In this document: piece by piece, positions 1 through 11,927 of the stretch
Layout: every line of letters begins with the position of its first letter
Numbering within the stretch: the first letter of the stretch is position 1
Assembly: GCA_014529385.2 (NCBI GenBank)
Contig: CM043942.1
Location: 52,506,774-52,570,773, forward strand
Source of the DNA: Adiantum capillus-veneris
Taxonomy: Eukaryota; Streptophyta; Polypodiopsida; Polypodiales; Pteridaceae
Length of the DNA stretch: 64,000 nucleotides
Direction: 5' to 3'
Translations under genes and position numbers: made by a program
Notes under the pieces: model-generated
What the model was told of the DNA's origin: nothing
The model's input: only the letters and a program-made list of their open reading frames with translations
Databases searched by the model: none

Positions 1-2380
1 CAACCTAGAAATTGCATATTCATGGTTAGACATGGCAGAATCCTGGGACATATTGTCTTAGAGAACGGTATATCTACCGACTTGGACAAGATAAAAGAAC
101 TTGTGGAACTTCTTAGACCAAACAATGCAAAGAAATTTCATTTCTTTATTGGACATTGTGGTTACTATGGGAGGTTTATACACATGTATGCAGTTATTGC
201 CCAACCCTTGTACAGACTTATAGTGGCCTTTGTATGGACGAATGAGTGTGAGGACTCATTCAAAAAATTGAAGAAAGCACTTATATATGCTTCAGTGATG
301 AAAGCACCTGATGGGGGGAAAATCTTTCATGTTCATATTGATGCTTTGGCATTTGCTATTGGATGCATTTTGGCTCACCCAGGAGATGGAAAAATGGATT
401 TTCCAGTCTGCTATGCAAGCAGGCAGCTTAATAGTGCTGAAAAGAACTACACCACCACGGAATGAGAGGGGCTTGGGACGATATATGCTGTTAAGAAATT
501 TTGACATTATCACCTTGAAACACGTTCATGTTTTTTACCGATCATCAAGCCCTCCTATACCTCGTAAACAAAACCATGCAATACCAAAAGAATTGTTCGA
601 TGATTCATCATATTGCTAGAGTTTGATTTTATCATCATGGTCAAAAAAGGAAAGATGCATCTACGAGAAGATCATCTTTCTAGATTACCAAATGGGGAAG
701 CTCCAGAAGGGGTAGATGATGACATGTCTGACGCATATCTTTTCAACATTGAAATGATACCAAAGTGGTTGGAGGAGAAAGTCCATATACTATCATATGG
801 AGGTGAGTTTAATAAAACAGGGTAGGAATGTAAAAGACAAATGATTCTACACGCAAGACATTTAAATTACGTGGTGGACGTTTGTATCATTTAGGACTCA
901 ACAACACCTTACGATTATGCATAAGTCCGGAGGAGTACAATTGTTATCTTGTGGAAGCACATGTTCAAGGCTTAGCATTTCATTGCTCTCAAATGAAGAC
1001 ATACCAGTGCCTGAAATAGTTAGGAGTTTATTGGCCAATTATGAAAATTGATGTTCATATGTACGTCACCCAATGTGCAGCCTGTAGGACAAAACCATGG
1101 GTAGAAAATGCTACATTGTTTCAATAACAATTGCACCAAAATGGAGCCAGTACATAATTGACTACCTAACAACGAGCAAGTTTCCTAAAAATACCTCTAA
1201 GGCACAACAAAGAGCTATAGAAATCGAGGTTCAAGAGTTCACACTAATTGAAAATCAATTGTATAAGAGAGGAAAAGACAATCAGCTTAAGATATGTGCA
1301 ATTGAAGAGATGTACTTGCAAATCCTAGGGCAAGCACATGGAGGAATCACTGGAGTCCATTTCTTGGGGGACAAGACGATAAAAAATGTCTTAACCGTGG
1401 GAATTTGGTGGCCTACATTGTACATGAAAGCTGTTGAATACGTAAAGAGATTTGATTCTTGTCAGCATTCCAAGGTCCCAATAAGGAGAGATGAGATGCC
1501 CTTACGGCCAATGATGGAAGCCAGAGAATTTGCTAAGTGGGGCATAGATTTTGTTGGACCAATTTCACCCTCCGCTTATCTCACTCCCAATATATCATTG
1601 TGGCTATAAACTATCTCACAAAATGGGTTGAAGCAAAGGCCACACAAAAAGCGGATGCAAGGACCACTGCATAGTTTCTATATAAAATATATATTTGTTA
1701 GATATGGCCTACCCATAGAATTTTTCAGTGGATCATGGCACACATTTCATTAGTGAAGTCATTGAAAACCTTTTAGATGGATTCATGGTAGTTCACAAGA
1801 AGTTTGTGCCATATCATCCACAAGCAAATGGATAGTTGAAAGCTACAAACAAAACTCTATGCACTGTCTTGACCAAAATAGTGTCTGATTCGCAAACCGA
1901 TTGGGATCACAAGTTACACTCTACGTTGTGGGCTTATAGAGTAGCCTACAAAACCTCTATTGGAACAACACTATACAACATGGACTTAACGCTATCTTGC
2001 CTATGGAATTCCTGATCCCAACACTATGGGTAGCTAAACAACTTGAATGGACGGCCATGAATTATCTTCAAGGCTAGAGGACCTTGAAAAGCTGGATGAG
2101 CTTTGCTTAAAAGCTATAGATTCTATCTATGCTCTAAAAAGAAGGCAAAAAGAATTTTTCAATAAGCATGTACGCTCAAAAGAGTTTAAAACAAGAGACT
2201 ATGTCCTGGTTTATACATTGCAACAACATGCTAAGAAACTTATAAAGCGAGGGATGGGACCCTTTGTGAATTATCACCAAGTGGTGCCATCAAGCTTCTC
2301 ATCTTTACAGCAACAGACCTTAGTCTATATGCTCTTATTGCACAAGATGCTAGCTTTGATCAAAATCGAGTAAGATATTT
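1..2380 (+). mobile_element. Ty3/gypsy (Tat/Athila-like) remnant, pol 3' part
   Basis: This is the end of a gypsy pol region whose start lies left of the window. In order I see the end of reverse transcriptase and the connection (to about 300), RNase H (about 320-700), an extra zinc-binding-like module (about 905-1095), the usual integrase H2C2 module (about 1210-1480), the integrase core (about 1540-2010) and the start of the integrase C-terminus (about 2050-2373). The protein text closely follows the giant element at 27.3-30.6 kb (for example the GHCGYYGRFIHMYAV and EDLEKLDEL stretches), so it is an older copy of the same family. It is clearly broken, with many interruptions, and copia sequence begins directly after it. 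Its downstream accessory region is not seen here. Confidence 0.88.
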
Positions 2381-2384
2381 TGAA

Positions 2385-5300
2385 GCCAGATTCAATGTGA
2401 CACATCATTAAGAATGGTTCTCTACGTATTCACATACTGGTGGGTGGCAGAGTGAAGCTTGATGATGCCTATGAGCTCAAAATACATGGTGCTAAAGACA
2501 TCAAGCTAGTCATGCAAAATGGCACATAATTCATAGTCAAAAATGTTAGACATGTTCCCAGGTCAACAAAATGTTTTGTATCTACTCGTCAACTTGATGA
2601 CTTGGGGCACAACCACCAATTCAGAAGGCAAATTTTGTGATTTTTAGGGGTTTAAAACATGGAACGTTTTACTCTATGTTTGTTTTGTGTGTAAAAGAGG
2701 ATTGTATATCCATAGATGAGCTTCCGTCTACTGAGTTATGGCATATCCAGGTAGGCCATATGAGCCAAAAGGGAATGAAAACACTAGCTCATTTTGGTTA
2801 CTTTCCTGTGTGAAGTTATTCTGACTTTTCTATATGTGAGCACTCCATTTCTGGTAAACAAACTAGGACCACCTCATCCCCATTGAATAGGAAGTGTATG
2901 CAGCCACTAGAGCTTGTGCATAGCAACATTTACAATCCTATGTAGACCAAGTCTCTAGGGGAGACTAGCTATTTTTTGATTTTCATAGATGATTCCACTA
3001 GGAAGGTGTGGGTTGTCCTTTCCTATATGAGGATCAGGTCTTCTCTACTTTCGAGAAATTCTTAGCACTAGTAGAAAATCAATCTGGAAAGAAGTTTACT
3101 ACAGCTTGAGGATTGATAATGGTGGAGAATATGTCTCCAAGGATTCAATAATTTCTATAGTAAGAGAGGTATTAAGAGGCAGCTTAGTGCACATTACACA
3201 CCTAATCACAATGTAATTGCAGAAAGGATGAATCATACAATCAAAAGCGAGTCACAACCATGCTTTCTATGGAAAATTTGACTCAAACCTTTTGAGAAGA
3301 GGTATATTGGCAACAGTACATATTATCAATCAATCACCTAGTATGCCATTGAATTAATAGATTCTAGAGTATTTGCGGTTTGGAAAGAAACCACATTATG
3401 ATCATTTGCGTGTCTTTGGATGTGAGGCATATGCACATGTGCCCAAAGAACTTCGAAAAAAAACTAGACCCAAAGTCACACAAGTGCATTTTCCTTAGTT
3501 ATGGTGTAGATGGAGGGATGGGATATCATCTTTGGCACCCAAAATCTTGCAAAGTAATTCACAGTTCACATTTTATCTTCAATGAGTCAAAAATGCACAA
3601 AAAAACCTATCAAAGAGGTTGAGTATAGAAAAGTCACATTTAGGTTATTCCCTCATATTCTATGAAAACTCAGAAGCCTAGTGATGTACCTTCTACTAGT
3701 AGAGCCCCAATTGATAGGGCAAAGAGCATTATTAGGCCTTGAGGTGATCTACTAGATCCTCATATTGACCTTAGCGATTTTAGCCAAGGTCGGGGGCTAT
3801 GCCATGCTGACTGATTACAGTGAGCCATCTTGTTACAAAGAAGCCATGCAAATGGATGACAAGGTCCAGTGGGAGTAGTCCATTCAATCTGAGTGCAACT
3901 TGATTGTCACTAATGAGACATTGGACTTAGTTAAATTTCTATAAGGCAAGCATACCTTACCTTGCAAATGTGTAAAAGTTTACATCAAATAATCCACAGT
4001 CTAAGTACAAGACTCGATTGGTTGCTAAGGGATTCAACCAATAGAAGGGAGTGATTTTGACAAAAACTTCTCGCCCATAGTTAGGATGACTACATTGCAT
4101 ATAGTGCTTGGCCTAGTAGCCATTGAGGACATGGAACTTGTCCAAATAGATGTGAAGATAGCCTTTCTTCATGGGGATCTAGAAGAGGATGTTTACATGA
4201 AGCAACCTGAAGGTTTTGAACACCCTAGTAGGGAGGATCTTGTATGCAAACTCAAGAAAACACTTTGTGGCTTAAAACAGGTTCAAGGCAATGGTATCAA
4301 AAGTTTGATGCATTTATGCGGTCAAGGGTTTTAGAAGGAGTCAAGAGGATCACTGCTTGTATACACAGAAACTTAGTGATGGTTCTTTGGTCATTCTCAT
4401 TTTGTATGTAGATGGCATGCTCATTGTAGGAAAGTCCACTGAGGAGATTTCCAAATTAAAGTAAATATTGAACAAAAACTTTGATATGAAGAATTTGGTT
4501 GAAGCAAATCATTTTCTTGGTATGAGTATCAAGAGAGACAAGAAAAGAAGCATTCTTATCACGTGAATTGTATATCCACAAGGTCTTACAACATTTCAAT
4601 ATGCAGGGGGGAATACAGTGAATAACCCACTACCATCATATTTGAAACTTAGCAAGGAAGATTCTCCTATGTCGGATGCTAATAGAGCAAAAATGGCAAG
4701 TGTGCCATACTCTTTGGTTGTAGGCAATCTAATGTATGATATGGTAGCTACAAGGCCAAACATTGAATTTGCAGTGGGAGTGGTTAGTTGATATATGGCT
4801 AACTGTACGCTTCAGTAATGGTGATGCATCTATTGTTGGTTACACAGATGCAGATTATGCGGGTTGCAGAGACAATAAGAGATTTAAGTTTGGCTACATT
4901 TTCGTATGTAGGAGGGGCCATTTCTTGGAGATCATCTCTCCAAGATTATATGTCTTCTTCCACAATAGAGGCTGAGTACGTTGTAGTGTCAAATGCCAAC
5001 AAGGAAGCTATATGGTTGGCTCATCTAGTGGGAGATCTAGACATTTAGTAGGTTTCAATTTTTCATTGTGATAGTCAGAGTGCCATTGCTTTGGCAAGAA
5101 GTTAAAACACATTGAGGTGAGGTAACATCTCATTTGAGATGCATTGACGAATAAGCGTTTCGAGCTTGTTAAGATACACATTGATGAAAACGTAGCAAAT
5201 TCTCTTACGAAGAGCCTAGCTACGGAGCATTTTGTAATGTGCATCGATTTAATGGGTGTAGGATGAGCAAATTTGAATAAGGGTGAAGCTGGCGTGCTTC

Positions 5301-5615
5301 ATGGATGTACATACTAGTTTTAGTCACCACTTACGATCACATTGGACTTTAAGTGGGAGATTTTTGGGTAAAGGCCTTGTAGCTGGCTGCCCGGACACCC
5401 CCTACCCTCACTAACTCACTAACCCTTGTATTCCTTCTACATACAAAAAGAATAAAGGTGACACAAACAAACATTGGCTGTGTGTTTCCCCCAAAGGCTT
5501 GGTCTCTCTCCTCTCCTCTTCTCCTTCCCCCTTCCTGCATGCTCACTAGCACGGGGATCCACTCCCCTCACTAGTGATCTAAGATCTTAGATAGAGCAAA
5601 CGACTCTGGTCACAC
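2385..5615 (+). mobile_element. Ty1/copia remnant (protease to RNase H plus 3' LTR)
   Basis: Copia domains appear in canonical copia order: protease end (about 2440-2600), GAG-pre-integrase (about 2690-2870, with LWHIQVGHMSQKG), integrase core (about 2930-3350), the conserved HYDHLRVFGCEAYAHVP block (3391-3450), reverse transcriptase (about 3850-4560, with IDVKIAFLHGDLEEDVYMKQ) and RNase H (about 4790-5110, with GYTDADYAG and STIEAEYVV). No gag or 5' LTR is visible, so the left end is lost or joined to the gypsy remnant. It is heavily broken, with well over ten interruptions, and therefore old. Whether it inserted into the neighbouring gypsy copy cannot be decided because the sequence right of it is not recognisably the same gypsy element. 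Confidence 0.88.
5363..5615 (+). repeat. Probable copia 3' LTR
   Basis: A purine stretch (aagtgggaga, 5351-5360) after the RNase H region is the usual copia polypurine tract, and LTR-like non-coding sequence follows. Only one copy exists in the window, so the right boundary is a guess. No second LTR or target duplication could be matched. Confidence 0.45.
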
Positions 5616-5639
5616 TTGGAGCCAAAAGAGATTTGGGTA

Positions 5640-7902
5640 AGGATGAAGTTTGGACATCTAAACCAGCAACAAAGAAGCAAAAGCTCATCAAAAAGTTATG
5701 GGATCAGCTTAGTGCTCGCAATAGTAAGAAAATGGCCGCCACATCAATAGTTGAGAAAACAACAGAATCTACTTTTGAAAAAGCTCTTGGAACATTTGAG
5801 GCAATAGTAATTGTGTTGCAAGGCACCAACCCAAAGACTTCAATTAGATTGTAGAAGAGTCCAAAGCACCTCTAAACAGCCCATTGTTGTCACCTCCACT
5901 ATCATTGAAACATCAATGGATAGGTTATAGGCACTCCAAATGAATAAACTGGTAGAAAGTAGGGTCATGGACACATCTTGGAAGCTACCAGTTTCATATA
6001 AAAGCCTAGTAATTACATACAAAGTTGATAAGTTAGATCCAAAGACTATTACAAAATAGCTATGTAGTGATGATCCATACAGGTTGGAACACTATAGTAA
6101 ATTCCATTGATTAGATGATGCAAGCCTAGACTTCTATCAAGCAATGTCTGACATAACCTGTATTGAGGCGAAATTGGAAAGAGAGGTCCTCAAGTCTGAA
6201 AAACAAAGGAAAGAGATCATTTCAAAGAAAGAATATTTAAGTAATGTAGAATGTAGACATGAGCAGGATCACAATACCATCAAGGCACTTCAACAATAGG
6301 TGGAATAGATAAAGACCCAAAACTCCACTCTGAGTGCGGATAAGTGGAGACTAACCAAGGATATGAGTATGGAGAGGGTGCAGTTAGACCAAAAGAATAC
6401 TTATAGTCTGCAATAGTTTAAAGGAAGTGCATATTGTATTGAAACAATCTATCCTCAATAAATGCATTTACCAATCCATGGAGGATATATCTGATACTGA
6501 TGGAAATCTCACTTTGAATTTTGAAGACTTGGAAAATCGGGTGATTACCATAAAGGAGGATTCAAAAGAGAAAACTTTAGTTTATACTGTCACATTTGCC
6601 AATGAAGCCCTCATTGAACATCTAACTCACAATGTGGATGAGGATAAAGAAGATGAAGATGATGAGTAGGATAAAGATAGGGAGACTGGGGCGGGAGTTT
6701 TAGATAAGAAGGATGATGACGATGTCCAATCCCCTCCACCTCCTCCAGCTTCGAGCTCGGCAACAGGGGCAACAAATTCAACACCACGCATGAAGGAACC
6801 AAGGGTACCACCACATACCAATCAGCTAAGCAAGGGAAACATCAGGGTAACCACCATAACCAACAAGGACAACGGAAGGCTACACTGGATCTCCCTCTAG
6901 TAGGTGAGCAGTAGAGTAGGGCACTGAGAAAAGTGGAGAAAGGGAAGGCAAGGTTGATTGAGATGAATGTCAATCCAGACTACTCTAATCAATGTTTAAT
7001 CTTGAACAAGAGCCTACATCAAGAGAAAGCCCTTCAAATCCAAAATTCCTTGCATGATGATGATATGTATTTGGATCTGGAGATGATTTTTGTGGGGGAA
7101 AGGAGGATGATTGAGCAGTGTTATATTATTAGTTACCATGAATAGCCATCCTCTAGACTACACCCAGGTCGGAATGTGATTTAGGTTTTGGATAGGGTTC
7201 CAAAATTTGTGCTGACAAAAGATGATATGGTGGTGATCCCTCACGCTCAATAAATAACTACGATGAATGTGCACAGCTTGGGTATCCAATTGGAGATGCT
7301 ACTAGGAAATAGGTTGTCTTATAAGTGTATGAAGGATATCAAATTAGAGATGCGGGCTCTATTGACTAAGATGTAGATTGCAAACGGCTGTTGCATTAGA
7401 AATTCACAATTTTTTTGGAGAAAAATGTATCCAGCAGTAGAGGCCTTAAAGTGAGAATGAGTCTCAGAGAATAGGTTTTCACCTGGTTTGTATTTTGAGA
7501 AGATGATGCAACAAGAGAACCACATAGTCCTGAACTACATTGAAGTAGTACTTGATTCTCCTATGCTAATGTATGCTTTTCCAATGAAGGAGGATGAACT
7601 TCCTAGGTTTTACCCGGTGTTATACCCCAAGTAAAATGAAGCAACTGATCAACATCGATATATCAAAATTATAGATCAAATCAGAGAATAGTATGAGTAG
7701 AGGAAGGCATTGTGGGTAGCCTGGAAGAATGTGTTGAATGAGTGTCAAAAATGAAAGACGACCAATCAACTTCAAAGAAATGATGACGCAATGGTAGAGC
7801 CAGATTGGCATGCTGATTAAGTATACCAATGAATTGCTCCAATTCTCAATGAAAGCCTCAAAAATCTTGCAACAAAGCAAGCTCTGAACTCCAATTTAGA
7901 GA
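5640..7902 (+). other. Decayed coding sequence, coiled-coil rich, unrecognised
   Basis: The plus strand keeps coding-like character in broken frames: a Lys/Glu/Gln-rich helical stretch around 6120-6420 (IEAKLEREVLKSEKQRKE), an acidic run near 6630-6670, and further helical text up to about 7900. The style resembles the coiled-coil accessory ORF of the giant gypsy element at 35.8-37.7 kb, but I cannot align specific residues, so kinship is only suspected. It is flanked by the copia LTR on the left and by an oppositely oriented accessory-ORF homologue on the right. No start, no intact frame and no named domain. It is most likely the accessory or gag part of another dead LTR element. Confidence 0.4.
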
Positions 7903-8966
7903 GATGGCGGCTCCTTTCATAAGTTTTCTTTTCTCTTTGAAACCTCACCTTCTTTTGTTGAGGTTCTTCTTGGTGTGTAGCTATCGCTTTCTTCTTCATC
8001 TCTTCAATTCTTGCTTGCCTTTCCTCATTGTCCAAGATCTCACTGCTATGAGCTTCATGAGAGCTTTCTGCAGATTCTTCGTCTAACTTATATACTCTCT
8101 TTGATGACCGTGTGGTTCTGAGAGAAGGTTGGGAGGAAACGATCCATGTGTTCTGATGTGGGTCTGGCGTCAAATTGTCGGTCATGCCAATAGCATGAGA
8201 TGCTATTCTTGTTAGTACTTCAAGCACGTCCAGATATATGTGATTTTACCTTATTTCTTTGTGCCCTTGAGCATTGTGAGCACATATTGCGCATGATCAA
8301 TTGGCTGCTTGGTTGTTGACCTCAACACTTGGGTGAAGGTGATCGCAACCCCATGGTTTGGGTAGTGTATCGTGGTAGTCTCTTTGATAAAAAGTGGAAG
8401 TGTTGATGGTATAGGCGTGTTGTTTCTTCCACTTGCCTTTGGGTCAAGTCGAAAAAAGTTACAACAGCAATCTCCTTGGTGAATGTGCCTGTTGTCTTTC
8501 TGTTTCGGGCGTGCATCATCATACCTTCAATTGGCAGCTTCAGTGCCTTAGCCACTATCTCTTTGGTGATTACTACTTCAAATGTTTTCCCTTGTTGGTC
8601 AGTGATTTGGGCTGACCTATCCTCTTTGATTGTGGACAGTAGCTCATATGCTTCCTGGAAATCTACACCGCATGGTTCCTGGTCATATAAGTCCTTGAGG
8701 CCCAGCCTTTGGTTGGCTTCTTTTGTGTTTGGCTTGGCAGCTACATCATATATTTTCTTTGGTAGCATTTGTAGCTCTACCTGGTGTCCTTCTTCACTCT
8801 TAAACCCGCCTGTGAAAACCGCGGTGTTGTTCTCTTCAAGCTGTTCCCTTGACCAGTATGTTGCCTTGGCCGTCTTTACTGAACTTGGGACAAGTTGGTA
8901 GGGTGGCAGCTCTTGCAACTTCTCTTTTTGGGACACCCTTTTCTTGGCCTTCTTGGCAGCTTGCAT
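7817..8966 (-). mobile_element. Homologue of the giant element's first accessory ORF
   Basis: Two adjacent minus-strand reading frames (8966-8322 and 8227-7817) align with the ORF at 34796-35860. Shared stretches include PYQLVPSSVK versus PYALLPNSLK, GVDFQEAYELLSTIKED versus GIDFKRVQHLIETIQED, ITKEIVAKALKLP versus ITKEIIKEALKLS, KRLPRYTT versus KRPPRYTT, and GEVLTRI versus the matching VLTRIASHAIG. No known catalytic domain is visible. It is a broken fragment of an LTR element related to the giant one, in opposite orientation to the coding remnants left of it. Neither pol nor LTR of that element is found next to it. Confidence 0.75.
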
Positions 8967-9039
8967 TGCTCCTGTTAGGGGAATACAATACCAATGTTAG
9001 TAAATTCTGCAAGTTTCTCTCTAAAATGCCTTGAGAGTC

Positions 9040-9318
9040 TGAATTGCTAACAGATGATGTCCATTTTATGAAGTCTCAAGGTCATTGCCTCTATACAAAG
9101 AAAGCTATAGATGCTAGTCCCTGCTAGTCTATTGATTTTGATCCTTTATGTGTATGGCATGCTCATAACTTGGAAATACATCCTTGAGGCAGATGCATTG
9201 AAGGAAAAGTAACACGAGAACTTTGACAACAAACCATATTCATGTGGGACAAGGCAAAGAATGTTCTTTACTAGTCAAAAAAGAGTACCCTTTTGTGTAT
9301 TGAAGTGTTTTTTTTGTT

Positions 9319-9365
<47 letters not shown>

Positions 9366-9567
9366 CGGGACGCGATTTCTACTTCATTCCCTTTATTGAC
9401 GAAACTCGCCTAAGGAAAATGTCCCATATTTTGTCATATAAGGAATGAGATGACCAGGATTCCATATGCATGTATTGTTGGTTCTTTGATGTATGCCATA
9501 TTGGGACTTTTACAAACATTGCATTTGTAGTGGGAGTTGTAAGCAAGTTTGTGAACATTTTGGAAAG
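9040..9567 (+). mobile_element. Ty1/copia fragment, reverse transcriptase end (left half)
   Basis: Degraded copia reverse transcriptase text: a relict of the LYVDDMLI region near 9150-9180 (seen as LYVYGMLI) and the conserved VGSLMYA... AFVVGVVSKF block around 9480-9560. The fragment is cut by the LINE at 9583 and resumes after it at 16423. A long G homopolymer lies inside. It is broken in many places and has no LTR nearby. Confidence 0.7.
9308..9365 (+). repeat. Poly-T followed by 37 bp poly-G tract
   Basis: A T-rich run (9308-9328, one G inside) passes directly into an uninterrupted run of 37 G (9329-9365), then CGGGACGCG. It lies within the copia fragment and has no coding role. Such a tract can form G-quadruplex structures and is prone to sequencing and length error. 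Confidence 0.95.
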
Positions 9568-9582
9568 AACCATTTTAAGGCC
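9568..9582 (+). repeat. LINE target-site duplication, left copy
   Basis: aaccattttaaggcc, identical to 16408-16422. Copia coding sense continues across the two copies when the LINE is ignored (GKNHFKA at the left, NHFKALK at the right), so this is a true target duplication. Confidence 0.92.
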
Positions 9583-10023
9583 AACAACTATTGTGTAGCC
9601 ATACCAAGAGTCTATTGCTCGCTACTGTTGCACGCTCCCCCCCCCCCCCCTGCTGCACCTTCGCTACCCCTCCTCCTCCCCCCCCCCCCCCCCCTCGCCC
9701 TCCCGCTTCCTCCAGCCCGTGCACTGACCCCCCTCCGCTTCGCCCCGCCACCCCCCCCCCCCCGCCCGTCCGCTGCCTTCCCCCCTTCCCTCCAGCCCGT
9801 CCGTTGCCCTCCCCCCCTCCCTGGCCGCTTCTCCCCCACCCCGCCTGCAGCCTCTTGTCTCTCGCTCGCCGCTCTCTCCCCCCCCCCCCCCCCCATCGTC
9901 CTCACTGTTCCTGAAGGTCTTCTACACCTGGCTCTGTAGCATTTCTTCTTCGAACGAGTGCTCGGCGTACTCGGTTGCAGACTTCCTTCACCGTCCGCTT
10001 CTTCGACTCAGCAGTAGACACAG
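9583..10023 (+). promoter_or_regulatory. LINE 5' UTR with poly-C tracts
   Basis: Between about 9640 and 9893 the plus strand is almost pure pyrimidine, with repeated C runs of 10-19 bases (near 9640, 9679, 9747 and 9879) separated by CTC, CGC and CTT units. The minus strand is therefore strongly G-quadruplex prone. LINE 5' UTRs usually hold the internal promoter. Long open frames in this tract (proline-rich plus, glycine-rich minus) are composition artefacts. Confidence 0.7.
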
Positions 10024-11927
10024 ATGGAGGCTCCAGCTCCTCCACAGAGGAACTCGCCTGAAGCCCCCTCGCCCGTCCCCGCTGAGCCCACCATTTGACT
10101 TGCTCTTTCACCGACAGAGCAAGCGAGCCTTGCCGCAGAGGTAGAGCGCTTGCGGGCGACTTCTGTCATCTGCAAGGTTCTCGACACCCATCCTAGTAGA
10201 GGAGAGCTGCGAGATCTTCTCCAGGCCCGCCTTCTCGCAGAGGTGGGAAAGATCTTGGATGTCCAGATTCTCGGACGGGGGTACTACCAGATTGAGTTTG
10301 AGACTTCCGAGATGGCCTCCAAGGTCATAGCTATGAGTCCACTGGCCATCCGATCATCACGCGCCCACTTTCTCCGGTGGCGACATGGTTTTGACACAAC
10401 TTTGCATGTGCTCGTAGAGGAGGCAGACATCCCCATCTCAGTTTTCTTTCCGGGTTTACGGAGGGAGTACCTTCCACTTCTCTCCAAGATTGGCTCCGCC
10501 ATCAGGACTGTCCTGGAGACACCTCGTACGGCAACATTAGTAGTTTCCAAGGCGGCTGGCATCCCTTCAATTCGAGTTTTGGTCAGAGATACCCACACGC
10601 TCCCGAAGGTCATCCTTCTGCCTCGGGTGAGTGGGGGTTGGTTTAGACAGAGTGTGGAGTACTCGGGTCTCCCGAACCAGTGCTTCATTTGCAGACAGAT
10701 GGGCCACCTAGGAAGGCCTGTCCACGGAGGAGGCCACGACCTGCACCTCAGCCTCAGCGCAAGCCTTCCAAGGCTGGGCCGCAGCCACAGCCAGCGGCAC
10801 AGCGCACAGATTCAGAGCCATACTCCGAGCTTGGGGCTCCAGCAGAGGAGGGGTGGCAGCAAGCCCGTGGTCGTCGACGCCAGGGGCCACAGCGACAGCC
10901 TGACACTCAGAGTGGCCCTCAGGTGCCTACTCAGCAGCAGTGGGTTCCCACGGGGAACCGCTTTGGTCCTCTTGAGCAGGAGGAGCCCCCTACGCCAGCC
11001 TCCACCTCAGCTTCACCCTCGCCAACCGCCCCACCTTCAAATTTCCCCTCCTCCTCCACATCCCCTCCCCCGCCCTCTGCTCCCGCCTACTCCCTCCTCG
11101 CCCTCCTGTCTCTGTCACCCCACCCCGCTTCTCTTCTCCTCCGCCCCCCCCCAGCTCCTTCTCCCCCTCCTCCTGCTCCAGTACCACAGTCGACTCAGGA
11201 TACTGGTCCCTCACCGACGGCTAGGAGATCTCTTGGCAGCGCCTTTGCCATGAGTCGCCTAGCGAGAGAGGGTCAGCCCTTCTTGCGGCCCCCTCTGCAG
11301 ATTCAGACATCTTCCCTTGCAGCTATCCCTCGTGGTCTGACGAGCATTGACCTCCGATGCCGCTGGGATTTCTTCGACTACGGGTTCACTCGCTTCCTCG
11401 GTGATTCCGCAGCAGACCACGAGGCAGCCTGCTTCAGGGTCCACGCTTTGTTCCTCGCCGCTAGGGGAACAGAGGCCTTGGACTCAGCATTTGGTTTCTC
11501 CTTCCCCCTCTGTGGGAGGACCGAGACAGAGTGGTCCCTAGACTCAATGGTGGGATGGTTGCATACACAGGTTCTCGAGTTCTCTCACCACATGGGAGAA
11601 CTTGGAGTTATAGATTTGCTGCAGACTTTGTGGCCTCTGGCCAAGTTTGCGGTGACACCCCCAGACTCAGCAGGATGTAGGCACATTGTGGTGTACTTTT
11701 TTGCTGATACGCAGTGTTTGCCTTGCTATGTATACATTCATGAGGACTCCTGGACAGAGAAGGTTGCTTTACGCACGGATCGATCTGCTTGGGCTTGGGC
11801 CAGGCACTCACTGCAGTCTCGCCTATCTAGAGGACGCTCGGATGCAGATTACTCCCCATCCAAGCCAGCCTCAAAGATAGCCCATCTTGCTACTGCGGCA
11901 GCATCTGTTCTCTATCGCTCCCCATGA
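10024..11927 (+). pseudogene. LINE ORF1 (nucleic-acid-binding protein, CCHC knuckle)
   Basis: The likely start is ATG 10024 (MEAPAPPQRNSPE). The frame is interrupted by TGA at 10096-10098, continues through a conserved DUF4283-like segment (about 10160-10670: ILGRGYYQIEFETSE, PISVFFPGLRREYLPLLSKIG) and reaches the zinc knuckle CFICRQMGHLG at about 10681-10713. A frameshift lies at the knuckle (about 10700-10725); the remainder reads in another frame from KACPRRRPRPAPQ through a Pro/Ser/Gln-rich linker (10730-11200) to a structured C-terminal part (about 11230-11924). ORF1 proteins of plant L1 elements coat the RNA in the ribonucleoprotein. The last codon overlaps the ORF2 start as ATGA. One stop and one frameshift make this copy a pseudogene. 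Confidence 0.82.

Noticed and set aside
8433-9034. Plus-strand frames at 8433-9034
   Set aside because: They are shadows of the minus-strand accessory-ORF homologue, whose protein text aligns with 34.8-35.9 kb.
9612-9914. Long proline-rich (plus) and glycine-rich (minus) open frames
   Set aside because: They follow from the poly-C composition of the LINE 5' UTR, with no codon structure or conserved domain.
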